A stretch of DNA of 64,000 nt from Nostoc linckia NIES-25 (lineage in GTDB: Bacteria; Cyanobacteriota; Cyanobacteriia; Cyanobacteriales; Nostocaceae): assembly GCF_002368035.1 (NCBI RefSeq), contig NZ_AP018222.1, positions 1,735,836 through 1,799,835 of the forward strand, written 5' to 3'. Positions 53,701-62,321 of the stretch are shown here, in pieces (the first letter of the stretch is position 1; each line of letters starts with the position of its first letter). Below the pieces are notes generated by a model that was not told the DNA's origin, did not search any database, and was given only the letters and a program-made list of their open reading frames with translations. The translations under genes and the position numbers were made by a program.

Positions 53701-56545
53701 GGGAAAAATTAGTCGTATGTGTAGCTGAAATAATTTGTTGTAATATTAGTGTAGCTGCTATTTTCGGCTCTTCCTTCATCACAGGTAATTTAGCTAAATC
53801 TTCAATATTCTTTCCCTGTAAAGCTAATTTTATAAAATCTTGCTGTTGTTCAATCTTCTTCTCTAGATCGCCAGTTTGTGCAGATATATTTATTCCCAGT
53901 TCTAACAAAGTTGTTAGTGCAATATTTATCGCTTTATCGGTTTGAAAGATGGTCGAATAATATAGTATTTTTATTTGATTAACTTTAGCTCGTTCGAGAA
54001 TTACTTTGCTTTTTTCTAGAACTATTTGAGATAGTCTTTCAAATTGTTCAAATTTAGTATTTAAATAAAGCATCTCCAAAGTTTCTATATGTAATTCCCA
54101 CGTCAATTTATACTGTTCTTCCCAGCTATTAGATGCTAAAAATTTTAATCCAGTTTCTAAATATTTTAAAGCAGGTTCATAAGCTGTGGATGCCTTAGAC
54201 TTTTTAGCTGCTTGAAGATTTAATTTAGCTAGTTGCTCTCTTTCTAGTTGTTCGGTAACTAATTCTGCACCTTCATTAAGCTGATTGACAATATTAAAAA
54301 TATTTTCTTCTAAATTATCTTCTGGAAAATTATTTAATAGAAGACGACCTATCTGTAGATGAACTATTTTTTTATGTTGTTCTTCGATGAGACTATAAGC
54401 GGCTTGTTGAACTCGGTCGTGCAAAAATTTATAAGGAATAGATTTTGGATATTTAGGGATGAAAGCAGAGGAAATTTCAGAAGTATCAGTTGACATTTCC
54501 TCCTGACTCCATAGCAAGGGGAGTTTATAGTCATCATTTAAGGGAATAATCAACCCTTCCTTGAGTGCTGGCTGTAATTCTTGAGAGGTAACTGTTTGAG
54601 ATTTTCTGTTGACAAGTGAAAGAATTTCTAAATTAAATTGGTTTCCTATACAGGCAGCTAATTTTAAAACTTTCTGTGTGGCTTCATCAAGTTTTTCAAT
54701 TTTATCGACCATTAACTCAACTACATTATCAGTTATTCCTACTCTTTCGATTTTCTGAATATCCCATTGCCAAAATATACCTTTACTTTCTACCTTGGTA
54801 AGAGGAAACTGAGGAGCATTAAAAACTAATAGTTTTTCTTTGTACAAGGTTTGGAGTAATTGCGTTACAAAAAAAGAATTACCACCAGTTTTTTGATTTA
54901 TTAACTTAGCAAGAGAGGTTGCATTTTTGATTGAGCAATTTAGAGTATCAGAAATTAATTGATTGATGTCTTTAACCACCAAAGGTTGAAGCATTATTTG
55001 GTTGACTCTAGCTTCTGCCTTTTGAATTTGCTCTAAGGTGTGCATTAAAGGGTGGGTAGGACTGACTTCATTATTTCGGTATGCTCCGATTATCAATAAA
55101 TATTGGCTGTCAGTGTTGGTTATTAATAGCTCAATTAAATTTAAAGATGCTAAATCCGCCCACTGTAAATCATCAAGAAAGATAACTAATGGATGTTCTT
55201 TTTGGCAAAAAATGTTAATGAATATCTCAAAAAATAAGTTTAACCGATTTTGTGCTTCAGTTACTCCTAGTGGCTCAATAGGTGGCTGTTTCCCGATAAT
55301 CTTTTCCAAGTCAGGAATTACATCAATAATAATTTGCCCATTATTTCCTAAAGCTGCTAAAATTTTTTCTTTCCAAGTTTGTAGGGTTATTTCAGATTCA
55401 CTCAGGAGTTGACGAATTAAGTCACTAAAAGCTTGAGTAATTGCAGCGTAGGGAATATCTCGCTGTAACTGGTCAAATTTGCCATGAATGAAATATCCTC
55501 GTCTGCGTGTAATAGGTTTGTGAATTTCATTGACTAAGGCAGATTTGCCAATACCCGAATAACCAGAAACTAGTATTATCTCATTAGTACCTTGGCTGAC
55601 TCGCTCAAAGCTAGCTAAGAGTTGAGAGATTTCCTGTTCTCGACCGTAAAGTTTTTGGGAAATCTGAAATTTTTCGGAAATATCCTGACGACCCAAAGAA
55701 AAGTATTTAATTTTTCCTAAAGTTTGTAACTGATAAAGACAGTTTTCTAAATCAGCTTTTAATCCCCTAATACTTTGATATCGTTCCTCTTGAATTTTGT
55801 TTAATAATTTCATCACAATCTTAGAAACCATCACAGGAATCGAAGGAATTCGCTGGTGAGGTGCATCAGCTTGTTGTGCGATGTGACAATGGACTAACTC
55901 CATTGGGTCAGTTGTTTCAAAAGGTAACTGATTCGTCAATAGCTGATAGAATGTGACGCCCAAAGAATAAAAATCACTGCGATAATCTATTCCCCGATTC
56001 ATTCGACCGGTTTGCTCTGGAGCGATATAAGCTAAAGTTCCTTCTAATTGATTTGGGTTGCGAATCGTCTGATTTTCTCGCGATAAACGAGTAGAAATGC
56101 CAAAGTCAATAATTTTTAACTCTCTAGTTTCTGGATTGTAGACAATATTTGATGGATTAATATCTTTGTGAATAATATTAGCGTCGTGAATAGCAGCTAA
56201 ACTCTCAGTTATTTTCACGGCAATAGTCAGAAACTCTTCTAATACAAACTGCCGCTGCGATCTTAAGATTTTTAAGGAGCTACCGCCAAAATCTTCCAAA
56301 AACATTACTAAACTATTTTGATATCGTTCTAATCCATAGGCTTTAATAATCCCGTCGGCATTAATTGAACGCGTAATTTCATATTCTTGTTTATAACGGT
56401 TTAGTTCTGAGGCGTTAGGATAGTTTTCTTTGAGAATCTTCAAGATAATTGGTTGACGATCGCACTTAAGAATAGCTCGATATACTAACGAATTATCACT
56501 TTCATAAATTTGTTGCAAAATGTGATAATTTTTGATTTGGTTCAT
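50735..56545 (-). CDS. giant Ser/Thr kinase-AAA-GAF-AAA-like signalling protein
   Basis: A 1936-residue multidomain protein. Residues 1-270 form a kinase with catalytic loop HKDINPSN (126-133; Lys in place of the usual Arg), DFG 147-149 and APEQ 175-178. Residues 295-600 form a STAND-type AAA ATPase with Walker A GYSGIGKS (328-335) and LVIFLDDLQWAD. A long alpha-helical, TPR-like region (about 750-1330) follows. A GAF domain (about 1380-1540) then leads into a coiled coil. The end (about 1570-1936) is an AAA-like domain with NARQMGKSSLM near 1610 and IYIFVDEID. Related cyanobacterial proteins usually end in a histidine kinase; here it is replaced. Probable sensor or scaffold; the signal is unknown. 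Confidence 0.9.
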   Translation of the reverse strand: MNQIKNYHILQQIYESDNSLVYRAILKCDRQPIILKILKENYPNASELNRYKQEYEITRSINADGIIKAYGLERYQNSLVMFLEDFGGSSLKILRSQRQFVLEEFLTIAVKITESLAAIHDANIIHKDINPSNIVYNPETRELKIIDFGISTRLSRENQTIRNPNQLEGTLAYIAPEQTGRMNRGIDYRSDFYSLGVTFYQLLTNQLPFETTDPMELVHCHIAQQADAPHQRIPSIPVMVSKIVMKLLNKIQEERYQSIRGLKADLENCLYQLQTLGKIKYFSLGRQDISEKFQISQKLYGREQEISQLLASFERVSQGTNEIILVSGYSGIGKSALVNEIHKPITRRRGYFIHGKFDQLQRDIPYAAITQAFSDLIRQLLSESEITLQTWKEKILAALGNNGQIIIDVIPDLEKIIGKQPPIEPLGVTEAQNRLNLFFEIFINIFCQKEHPLVIFLDDLQWADLASLNLIELLITNTDSQYLLIIGAYRNNEVSPTHPLMHTLEQIQKAEARVNQIMLQPLVVKDINQLISDTLNCSIKNATSLAKLINQKTGGNSFFVTQLLQTLYKEKLLVFNAPQFPLTKVESKGIFWQWDIQKIERVGITDNVVELMVDKIEKLDEATQKVLKLAACIGNQFNLEILSLVNRKSQTVTSQELQPALKEGLIIPLNDDYKLPLLWSQEEMSTDTSEISSAFIPKYPKSIPYKFLHDRVQQAAYSLIEEQHKKIVHLQIGRLLLNNFPEDNLEENIFNIVNQLNEGAELVTEQLEREQLAKLNLQAAKKSKASTAYEPALKYLETGLKFLASNSWEEQYKLTWELHIETLEMLYLNTKFEQFERLSQIVLEKSKVILERAKVNQIKILYYSTIFQTDKAINIALTTLLELGINISAQTGDLEKKIEQQQDFIKLALQGKNIEDLAKLPVMKEEPKIAATLILQQIISATHTTNFSLFVEVILTQLNFCIQYGNPPHAAYIYTTYGMLLCSIKKDINDGYKFGKLGLNLLQKINNPKLEAFVTQMYYGQIWHWKEPLTDIIARNKLVHGFKIGLDTGENEFASYAAINYCLIKFLCGHSLEEVERDYQKYSKSLKILKHQFAIYSIEILHKLTINLLKINNQNNLFIGNSQAEEEEYLQIWLQNNSEWLIFFVYLARTIYFYFLKDYSTAFVNGISAEKFVKASSSYLTAPQHNFYSSLSYLAHYNSCEIEEQQELIERVEDNQEIMKTWANHCPENFQHKYALIEAEKARSLKQNWQAEELYEQAIQGAKKYRFIHEEAIAYERAAEFYLANDREEIGQFYLKNAHFCYVQWGATAKVKSLENEYPQLLVNVNSQTGDRDISSTISTSNNDSKKLDLITVVKASQTIAGEITLDKLLKKLMKICIENAGAQRGFLILEHEKNWLIEAEGAMDDDNVTVLQSIAIDSVDTVRHLPLLSAAIVNYVVHSQENVVLNDAKHEGQFLSDPYVNIVQPKSILCIPLLHQGKLSGILYLENNLITHAFTPERIEILKILSAQAAISIENSRLYEQLEDYNRTLEQKVEERNQELLKTLEELKITQEKLKFENDLLKSSEQLSSYDYQIGGSLPMDAPTYVVRSADRHFYQALRHSEFCYILNARQMGKSSLMVRMMHHLQQEGFSCTAIDLTRIGSDNITPAQWYLGLAVELWQNFDLLDKVNLPIWWNEYKDLSPTQKLSQFIENILLKQVQSKKIYIFVDEIDSVLGLNFSVNDFFALVRFCYNQRSINLEYRRLTFAFFGVATPSDLISDHKRTPFNIGQPIQLEGFKEDEVYPLGEGLKEKVSDAIAIRKVIREVLHWTNGQPFLTQKLCKLIRNSSSVIPANTEAEWIKNLVMTNVIENWESQDEPEHLRTIRDRILNSDLQLNKLLELYRQILRQREILSVDSPEEKELLLSGLIIKQQGSLKVQNRIYQLIFNQDWIDRHIS

Positions 56546-56599
56546 GATTTATAAAACTAGTTTTTCAAAGAATTATGTTCTATGTACCATAGCCAAAAA

Positions 56600-58189
56600 T
56601 TAATCATCCTCAAGTGTTAGTAATTGTTCATCAATAATTCTCATTCGCCCTTGCACAATTTCTTCTGAAAGAATTCGCTTGCGTAATGCCTCATTGAGCG
56701 CTCCTTTTTCTGCCAGGAGTAAACGGCGGCGGATGGCATCGAGTTTACTGAGTTCGCCATTTTTGCCTTCCAACTCCTCAGGACGCCGATTATAAAGTTC
56801 TCGCACTGCTTTTTCGGCTTTGGCAATTCGCACCTGATAAGCCGAACGCATTTCTTCATAGACAGCTTTTGGCAATACTCCTGATTTCAAGAGGCTATCT
56901 AATTCGTCTTGTGCAGATTTGCTCGTCATCAACTCGGCTTGCAATTCTTCAACCTGTTGCTGAACTTGTGAAAATTGAGATAATTTTAAGCGTTTGACTA
57001 CCCAAGGCAAACTTAAACCTTGTCCCGCTAATGACACCAACACACTGCCAAATACTAAAGCAATGAGGATTTCTCGCCCCGGTAGTGTGGTAGGTAGGCT
57101 CAAAGCCAAAGCCATTGAAAGCGAACCTTTAATATTTCCTAAAAACAGTAAATGTTGCCAGCGCAAGGGAATTGGGCGGTCAAACCAGCGAATTCCGAAT
57201 AGCAAGGGATAGACTGTAAGAAGTCGCCCGACTTGATAAGCTAAAACTGCAAATATGATTGCAGGTAAGGTTTTCCAAAGCGTTAGCAGGTTGATTTCGA
57301 CACCAATTAATAGAAAAATAAAGGTATTAACAGTAAAACTGGCATATTCCCAAAAACTCAACAATGTGATGCGACTAGAAGCAGAAGTATTGCGAAGTCC
57401 TAAATTGCCAAAAATTAATCCAGCTACAACTACGGCCACTGCACCAGATACACCCAAAGATTGCCCGACTTGAAAAGTTCCTAAGGCAACTGCAACTGTT
57501 AGCAAAAGACTGCTGAGGGGATCGTCTAAACGAGCGAATACAGGTATGCTTAAGTACCCCAAGACTAACCCGACGACGCAGCCTCCTAAAGAAATAAATA
57601 ACAGTTGTTGAATTCCCTCTAGTAAAGTGAGGGAACCTGTGGAATATACTTGCGATATTAGATTGAAGGCAACTAGAGCAGCGGCATCATTAAATAAGGT
57701 TTCTCCTTCCACAATTGTGGAAAGCCGAGGGGGTACTGGTATTTCCTTAAAGACGGCAATCATGGAAACTGTATCAGTGTTTGCCAAAATTACTCCGACA
57801 AATAAGGCAGGTATCCAACTTAGCCCCAGCCCAAATTTCAAGAGAACGGCAATAATACCACTGGAAAGCATAGCCCCAGGGCCAGCTAGCAGGGCAATTG
57901 GTTTAAAAGTGCTGCGTAGGCGGCTGACATCTGTATTAATACCAGCTTCAAAGATGAGAATTGGCAGGAAAAGATTTAAAACAAGGGTTGGATTTAAACC
58001 AAGGGGACGAGACAACAATTCAGTGATTGGTAAACCTGCCAATACTAAACCAGTGACATAAGGAATTCGTAACTGGCGCGACAGTAAAGCTACACCTGTG
58101 GCCACCAGCAAGAGAATAATTGAAATTTTGACTAGTTGAGTTACATCCACTATTAATTTCTGAAAATTTATTTGAACAATAGTTATCAA
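56600..58189 (-). CDS. cation:proton antiporter (CPA1/NhaP-like)
   Basis: A 529-residue membrane protein exchanging Na+ or K+ for protons. About twelve hydrophobic segments fill residues 15-410. The likely ion site is FNDAAALVAF, the ND pair typical of CPA1 exchangers. VTGLVLAGLPITELL and AVVVAGLIFGNLGLRN are other conserved helices. The last 110 residues are a charged, helical cytoplasmic tail, probably regulatory. The first start is TTG at 58187-58189, directly abutting the inverted-repeat element at 58190; GTG at 58148-58150 is an alternative, since no ATG precedes the first helix. The start is therefore uncertain. Confidence 0.87.
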   Translation of the reverse strand: MITIVQINFQKLIVDVTQLVKISIILLLVATGVALLSRQLRIPYVTGLVLAGLPITELLSRPLGLNPTLVLNLFLPILIFEAGINTDVSRLRSTFKPIALLAGPGAMLSSGIIAVLLKFGLGLSWIPALFVGVILANTDTVSMIAVFKEIPVPPRLSTIVEGETLFNDAAALVAFNLISQVYSTGSLTLLEGIQQLLFISLGGCVVGLVLGYLSIPVFARLDDPLSSLLLTVAVALGTFQVGQSLGVSGAVAVVVAGLIFGNLGLRNTSASSRITLLSFWEYASFTVNTFIFLLIGVEINLLTLWKTLPAIIFAVLAYQVGRLLTVYPLLFGIRWFDRPIPLRWQHLLFLGNIKGSLSMALALSLPTTLPGREILIALVFGSVLVSLAGQGLSLPWVVKRLKLSQFSQVQQQVEELQAELMTSKSAQDELDSLLKSGVLPKAVYEEMRSAYQVRIAKAEKAVRELYNRRPEELEGKNGELSKLDAIRRRLLLAEKGALNEALRKRILSEEIVQGRMRIIDEQLLTLEDD

Positions 58190-58318
58190 TCAATACAGTT
58201 CAGTTAAGATCCCCCCGCCTGCGGCGACCCCCTTAAAAAGGGGGTGAAAGAGAGTTTGTTAACCCCCTTTTTTAAGGAGGGTTGGGGAAATCTTAAAACA
58301 CTAACTGAACCGTATTGA
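58190..58318. mobile_element. MITE-like element, family C, with gatcccccc hairpin core
   Basis: A 129-bp element with imperfect 17-bp inverted ends tcaatacagttcagtta (58190-58206) and taactgaaccgtattga (58302-58318). The inside is the gatcccccc...ggg hairpin seen also at 10953 and in family D. It touches the 5' end of the antiporter gene and may supply or disrupt its start region. Confidence 0.8.
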
Positions 58319-58584
58319 GTTATCAATTCTCATCTTATAGGATGTTCGACATTTCCGAAATATACTTTTGAATTTTCTCATAGAAGGAGAAAGGCTTTGA
58401 ATTTTGCGCTTTAATTCTTAGCGATCGCAATTCCGAAAATTACGTTTTAGTAAGTTATTTCTAGATAAAATACTTTTAACATAGCCTCTAAAAGAGTGAT
58501 TTTATAATATTTAATTTCCGAGAAAAGCCGAAATAACTTCTTGTTTATAGTTTTTGGGAAAAACTGGGAATAATAAACACAGTA

Positions 58585-59835
58585 ATGGCTATATTTATGA
58601 GTTTTTTCAACAAACTTCACTGGAATATTCTGCGTAAAAATTCTCAAAATGGCTCTGGGATATATTCACCTACTACTAGCCAACAAAGTGTAGTCCAATC
58701 CCGCCATCAACCACTTGCCAAACCCAAGCGGGGTATAGGCACTAAACTTATTTGGATAGCAATACTTATAGGCATTCCTGTTGGTGTGATTTGGGTGGCG
58801 AACCTGCCTTACCCAGTGATTCGCCGTCCGGTGGTGCGAAATGCGCCTGTTTTATTATTACCTACCTATATGAGTGTGGATAGTCACTATCAACAGGCGT
58901 TAGTAACAGTGGAACAAGCCGAACAATTGATTGAAAAAGCTACCAGTCCGGCCGATTTGGCTTTGGGAGAACAGAAGCTACAAGAAGCACAAAAACATCT
59001 CAATGAATTACCAACTTGGTTTGTCAGCGATTTGTCTGAATATAGTTATTGGTGGTACGATCGCCACTTTAGCATCTATGGTTTTAATGCATCTCGTCGT
59101 TTAGTTGGGCAGCTAGAAGCTAAGGTTTTTCAGGAAAAGAATGCTCAAACTTTGCTCACAGATAATATGCAGGCTTTATTAAATGCAAAACAACAATATC
59201 AACAGGCTACCACAGTAACCGATCGAAAAACTGCGATCGCTGCTTGGCAAACAGCACTAAATCAATTAGAGCAAATTCCCAGTCAAACCCTAGCAGGAAA
59301 AACTACACGAAATCAACTAGATGCCTACAACCGTGAGTTTCAGGAAGTTGTAGGACTGGCCGCCGGAAATGAACGTATCAGCGCCTTAATCACCGCAGCA
59401 CGGCAATTTTCCTGGCAAGCTGCCAAAGCTGGTCAAAATCCGCCCCACACTGTCAGCGAATGGCGACAGATAGAACATTTATGGGAAGAAGCTATTGAAA
59501 GACTTAAAGACGTTCCTACAAACGATGTGGCTGGTTATACCGAAGCACAACAGTTATTAGCAATTTATGAGACTAATTTAGGTCAAGTTAAAGTCAGGCG
59601 ACAGGCTGAGGCAGATGCTGTGGAGGCATTATCAGTAGCGCAACGAGAAATTGAAAACTTGCTAGCTTCAATTCCTGACGATCCTCAAACTCTAGACCGC
59701 AATCGCGTCAGCAGCCAATTGCAGAGTATTATTAATGAATTAGAAAAAGTGCAAAATGGTACAACGGCGTATCTCAAAGCTCAAGAGTTACTACTATCAG
59801 CGAATAATAAACTCAAGCAGTTGCAGGCTAAGTAA
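58585..59835 (+). CDS. single-span membrane protein with long coiled coil
   Basis: A 416-residue protein, conserved-looking but without a named family known to me. A basic N-terminus (residues 1-55) is followed by one transmembrane helix (about 55-75: LIWIAILIGIPVGVIWV). The rest, about 330 residues, is an almost continuous alpha-helical, Gln/Ala/Glu-rich coiled coil with repeated LEQI, LKDVP and NELEK segments. One globular-looking insert holds WFVSDLSEYSYWWYDRHFSI. There are no catalytic motifs. Probably a periplasmic or envelope scaffold. The first ATG is at 58585; a second lies four codons later. Confidence 0.75.
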   Translation: MAIFMSFFNKLHWNILRKNSQNGSGIYSPTTSQQSVVQSRHQPLAKPKRGIGTKLIWIAILIGIPVGVIWVANLPYPVIRRPVVRNAPVLLLPTYMSVDSHYQQALVTVEQAEQLIEKATSPADLALGEQKLQEAQKHLNELPTWFVSDLSEYSYWWYDRHFSIYGFNASRRLVGQLEAKVFQEKNAQTLLTDNMQALLNAKQQYQQATTVTDRKTAIAAWQTALNQLEQIPSQTLAGKTTRNQLDAYNREFQEVVGLAAGNERISALITAARQFSWQAAKAGQNPPHTVSEWRQIEHLWEEAIERLKDVPTNDVAGYTEAQQLLAIYETNLGQVKVRRQAEADAVEALSVAQREIENLLASIPDDPQTLDRNRVSSQLQSIINELEKVQNGTTAYLKAQELLLSANNKLKQLQAK

Positions 59836-59903
59836 AACGGTTCAGGGGGCGACAAACTCGACCAAAATATCAATTTGGTGTAATGCCCTAGAAGGTACAA
59901 AGG

Positions 59904-60044
59904 ATGAAAGTTAGCGGCAACGAACAAGGCAAAATACTAAGCCTTGTCGAAGCGGGTATGAGGTTATTATGCGATCGTTTCGGCATTATTCGTGGGACAA
60001 TCGATTTGATTTGGCGTTGCCTGTGGAAAAGCTCACTTTAGAGT
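59904..60044 (+). CDS. possible short ORF, unknown
   Basis: A 46-codon frame from ATG at 59904 with an aggatg context (MKVSGNEQGKILSLVEAGMR onward), ending TAG at 60042-60044. It looks more protein-like than the surrounding noise and may be the start of a degraded gene. No family recognised. Confidence 0.25.
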
Positions 60045-60306
60045 AATCCAATAAACTTTTAGCTCCCAATAATTTTTTTGTTGACAAATACATTACCTCG
60101 CAAGGAAGTTGCCCTGTAGCGGCTGTGAACGGTTGACATTACACGAAATGGCTCTAACGTGTAACGCGAACGCGCTCCTCTCGATGTTCTTTAGCTCCAC
60201 CAGCGTGACACATCTTGGATGGCATCAGCTGTATCTTTTACTGCTTCTTGACCATCTAAAGGCGTAGATCGAAGGTTCGTGTCACCAAGTGCAGCCTGTG
60301 GCTATA

Positions 60307-60468
60307 AACCTTATACAGCAGAATTTACAGAGATTGGTACGAGATTTAAGCGCGAGCGCAAAAAGATAAGTGGCACAAGCAGATGAGTTACTAAAGCACC
60401 TAGTATCTCTACTAAATTCAATCACACCTACACCACCGCAAGTAAAATTAGCACCTAACGACTCATAA
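60307..60468 (+). pseudogene. possible degraded gene fragment with internal stop
   Basis: One frame reads NLIQQNLQRLVRDLSASAKR, a TAA stop (60367-60369), then in the same frame VAQADELLKHLVSLLNSITP and onward to a TAA at 60466-60468. Both halves have helix-like composition. No start codon and no recognised family. A minus-strand stretch at about 60192-60266 (TPLDGQEAVKDTADAIQDV) also looks protein-like. The 59836-60506 spacer therefore seems to hold gene remnants. Confidence 0.3.
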
Positions 60469-60506
60469 AATATGACTCCACAAGATTCTCCTACCTTGAT
60501 TTTGCT

Positions 60507-60770
60507 CTATCTTGATTCAATATCTTGCTCAAAAACCAAGATAAAATCATTTACGGTTTTTTTGTACTGAAAACCATAATCTAACAAAGCTTGCTTTAAA
60601 GTTTGCAATTCAGCTTCTTTGAGTAGATTTTTCTTGGTTTCTATCTCAATAGCTTCCTTATTTACTGTAAAAATGAAACAATCCTTAAACTGATTAAAAT
60701 CCCAGTTTAATTTTCTAGCTGCATTTAATTGGATGGCAGCTAATGTCTTATCAAATTCGTTTTTACTCAT
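60507..60770 (-). CDS. small hypothetical protein
   Basis: An 87-residue soluble protein starting at MSKNEFDKTL (ATG 60768-60770; the upstream start is TTG). It has alternating charged and hydrophobic residues (LNAARKLNWDFNQFKDCFIF, LLKEAELQTLKQALLDYGFQ). No family recognised and no membrane segment. Codon use and an ordered alpha/beta-like pattern support a real gene. No partner gene is adjacent; the flanks are repeat-rich or degraded. Confidence 0.6.
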   Translation of the reverse strand: MSKNEFDKTLAAIQLNAARKLNWDFNQFKDCFIFTVNKEAIEIETKKNLLKEAELQTLKQALLDYGFQYKKTVNDFILVFEQDIESR

Positions 60771-60785
60771 AACTTTTTCTCTCAA

Positions 60786-61234
60786 ATTAGCTTAATTATA
60801 TTTTAACAATTCTCACAGATAAAAAACAAAAGATAAACATTAATGAAGAGGGAAGTAAGTAAAGCAAGCCATTTTATAACTTCAAAAATATCTACCTTTT
60901 GGTCAATGTTTTATCAGGAATGTATCCTTAAGTATCTAAAGGCTATCCTTTATCTGCATTAGCAAAACCTGTGTGATATCGCTTCTCCCACGCCCCTTGC
61001 GTTTCAGCATTCGCTCGCAGCATACAGCAGCATTAAATTGAATGGCACGCTCGTTTGTCTACATCAAATTCAACCTGTCCAGAGCACGCCTTTAAGCTGT
61101 GCCACCATTATACTTAGCGGTCAATTGCTTGTATAACTTAATGTAACGCTTTTTCAACTTCCTCTTTAAAAGTTGTCTGCTATGTGATGATGATAAGTGA
61201 GAGTTAATTCGGTTAACAGCGTTTGTTTTTAATA
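60786..61234. other. spacer upstream of the RRM gene
   Basis: About 450 bases without a credible gene. It contains no clear repeat family member. The promoter of the RRM gene lies at its right end, at 61235-61262. Confidence 0.5.
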
Positions 61235-61262
61235 TTGACAGGTTTTTTGTTTTTGGTATTTA
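61235..61262 (+). promoter_or_regulatory. sigma-70 type promoter of the RRM gene
   Basis: TTGACA (61235-61240), 16-base spacer, TATTTA (61257-61262). The transcript would have a leader of about 50 bases, a length seen in cold-regulated cyanobacterial rbp genes. Confidence 0.6.
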
Positions 61263-61317
61263 CAAACTTTTCTCCGAAACCTAAATCTCTACACATTTAT
61301 GATTTCGGAGACAATCT

Positions 61318-61617
61318 ATGTCAGTTTATGTAGGCAATCTTTCTTATGAAGTTACAGAAGATAGCCTGAATGCTGTGTTTGCAGAATATGGTTCTGTCAA
61401 GCGGGTTCAGCTACCTACAGATCGCGAAACAGGACGGATGCGCGGCTTTGGTTTTGTAGAAATGGGTACAGATGATGAAGAAACATCTGCTATTGATGCG
61501 CTCAATGGTGCAGAGTGGATGGGACGTGACCTAAAAGTCAATAAGGCTAAACCCAGAGAAGACAAAGGTTCGTTTGGTGGAAGTCGTGGAAACAACAGCT
61601 TCCGCAACCGCTACTAA
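61318..61617 (+). CDS. RRM-type RNA-binding protein (Rbp)
   Basis: A 99-residue protein with one RNA recognition motif. RNP2 is VYVGNLSY (3-10) and RNP1 is RGFGFVEM (about 42-49), with the aromatic residues that stack on RNA intact. A short tail GSFGGSRGNNSFRNRY is Gly/Arg-rich. Cyanobacterial Rbp proteins of this form are often induced by cold and act in mRNA stability or localisation. A promoter at 61235-61262 and a terminator at 61681-61709 mark a monocistronic gene. Confidence 0.95.
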   Translation: MSVYVGNLSYEVTEDSLNAVFAEYGSVKRVQLPTDRETGRMRGFGFVEMGTDDEETSAIDALNGAEWMGRDLKVNKAKPREDKGSFGGSRGNNSFRNRY

Positions 61618-61680
61618 GCTTCATAGATTTAGCTCAAAAAGCTAACTCATTAATCTAGCAAATTAATTTTATTTAGCAGT

Positions 61681-61709
61681 GGCTCAGGCAAAAATACTTG
61701 AGCCTTTTT
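61681..61709 (+). terminator. Rho-independent terminator of the RRM gene
   Basis: ggctca (61681-61686) pairs with tgagcc (61699-61704) with extra G-T/A-T pairs inward, followed by ttttt (61705-61709). Confidence 0.85.
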
Positions 61710-61774
61710 GATACAACATTTGAACTGCGAATAAAAACTTAAGCTTTAGAAACCAAAACCCATTCTCTGGAATT

Positions 61775-62083
61775 ATGATGACAAACTCAGCCTTTCCTGT
61801 TAAACCTGCTGTTCTGATCACTATCATTGGTGAGACAGTACTCAAAGACCGTATTGTTAAACTACTAAAAAATCATGATGTAAGTGGTTACACTATTAAT
61901 CAAGTACAAGGTGAGGGCGGTCATGGAAGACGCTTGTCAGACTTAGCAGGCTACAACACTAACATAGAAATTAAGACTATTGTTTCACTAGAAGTATCTG
62001 ATGCTATCTTTTGGGCATTAAAAGAAGAGCAAGGCAAGCACGCCTTAATCGCCTTCCGACACAATGTAGAGGCTTTCTATTAA
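61775..62083 (+). CDS. PII-like signalling protein
   Basis: A 102-residue PII-superfamily protein. The ferredoxin-like pattern is visible: AVLITIIGETVLKDRIVKLL (first strand and helix), GYTINQVQGEGGHGRR (second strand, entry to the T-loop), and IEIKTIVSLEVSDAIFWAL. The T-loop region (about residues 46-60, GEGGHGRRLSDLAGYNTN) lacks the tyrosine used for modification in classic GlnB. The shape recalls SbtB, the bicarbonate-transport partner in cyanobacteria, but there is no sbtA nearby, and the closeness is only inferred. It may bind adenine nucleotides. The ATG at 61775 is followed directly by a second ATG. Confidence 0.8.
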   Translation: MMTNSAFPVKPAVLITIIGETVLKDRIVKLLKNHDVSGYTINQVQGEGGHGRRLSDLAGYNTNIEIKTIVSLEVSDAIFWALKEEQGKHALIAFRHNVEAFY

Positions 62084-62165
62084 TTAGCTCTTTTTTATCA
62101 GTTTTGTTTTCGGAACACCAACTTCTTAGCTGTTAAGATTTTTAATGGGTTTTCACTTAGGTTGA

Positions 62166-62321
62166 ATTAACAGGATAGTTTCGGTTATCAACTTACAAAT
62201 ACTCTCAAATCCAGATGCTAATTTTGCTGTTGATATAAAGATTGATGGATTTATTCAGAAGCCCATTGGCCCTGATGCAGTAATCGCTCAAGTCGGAACA
62301 ATTTTATCCCTCCATTCCTAA
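62166..62321 (+). pseudogene. response-regulator receiver domain fragment
   Basis: An open stretch of 51 codons without a start codon ends at TAA 62319-62321. It reads LQILSNPDANFAVDIKIDGF, then IQKPIGPDAVIAQVGTIL. The Lys-Pro pair and the following helix match the end of a REC domain (beta5, KP, alpha5). The N-terminal half with the phospho-acceptor Asp is missing. It is probably a remnant of a two-component gene in the 62084-62712 spacer, which holds nothing else I can identify. Confidence 0.6.
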
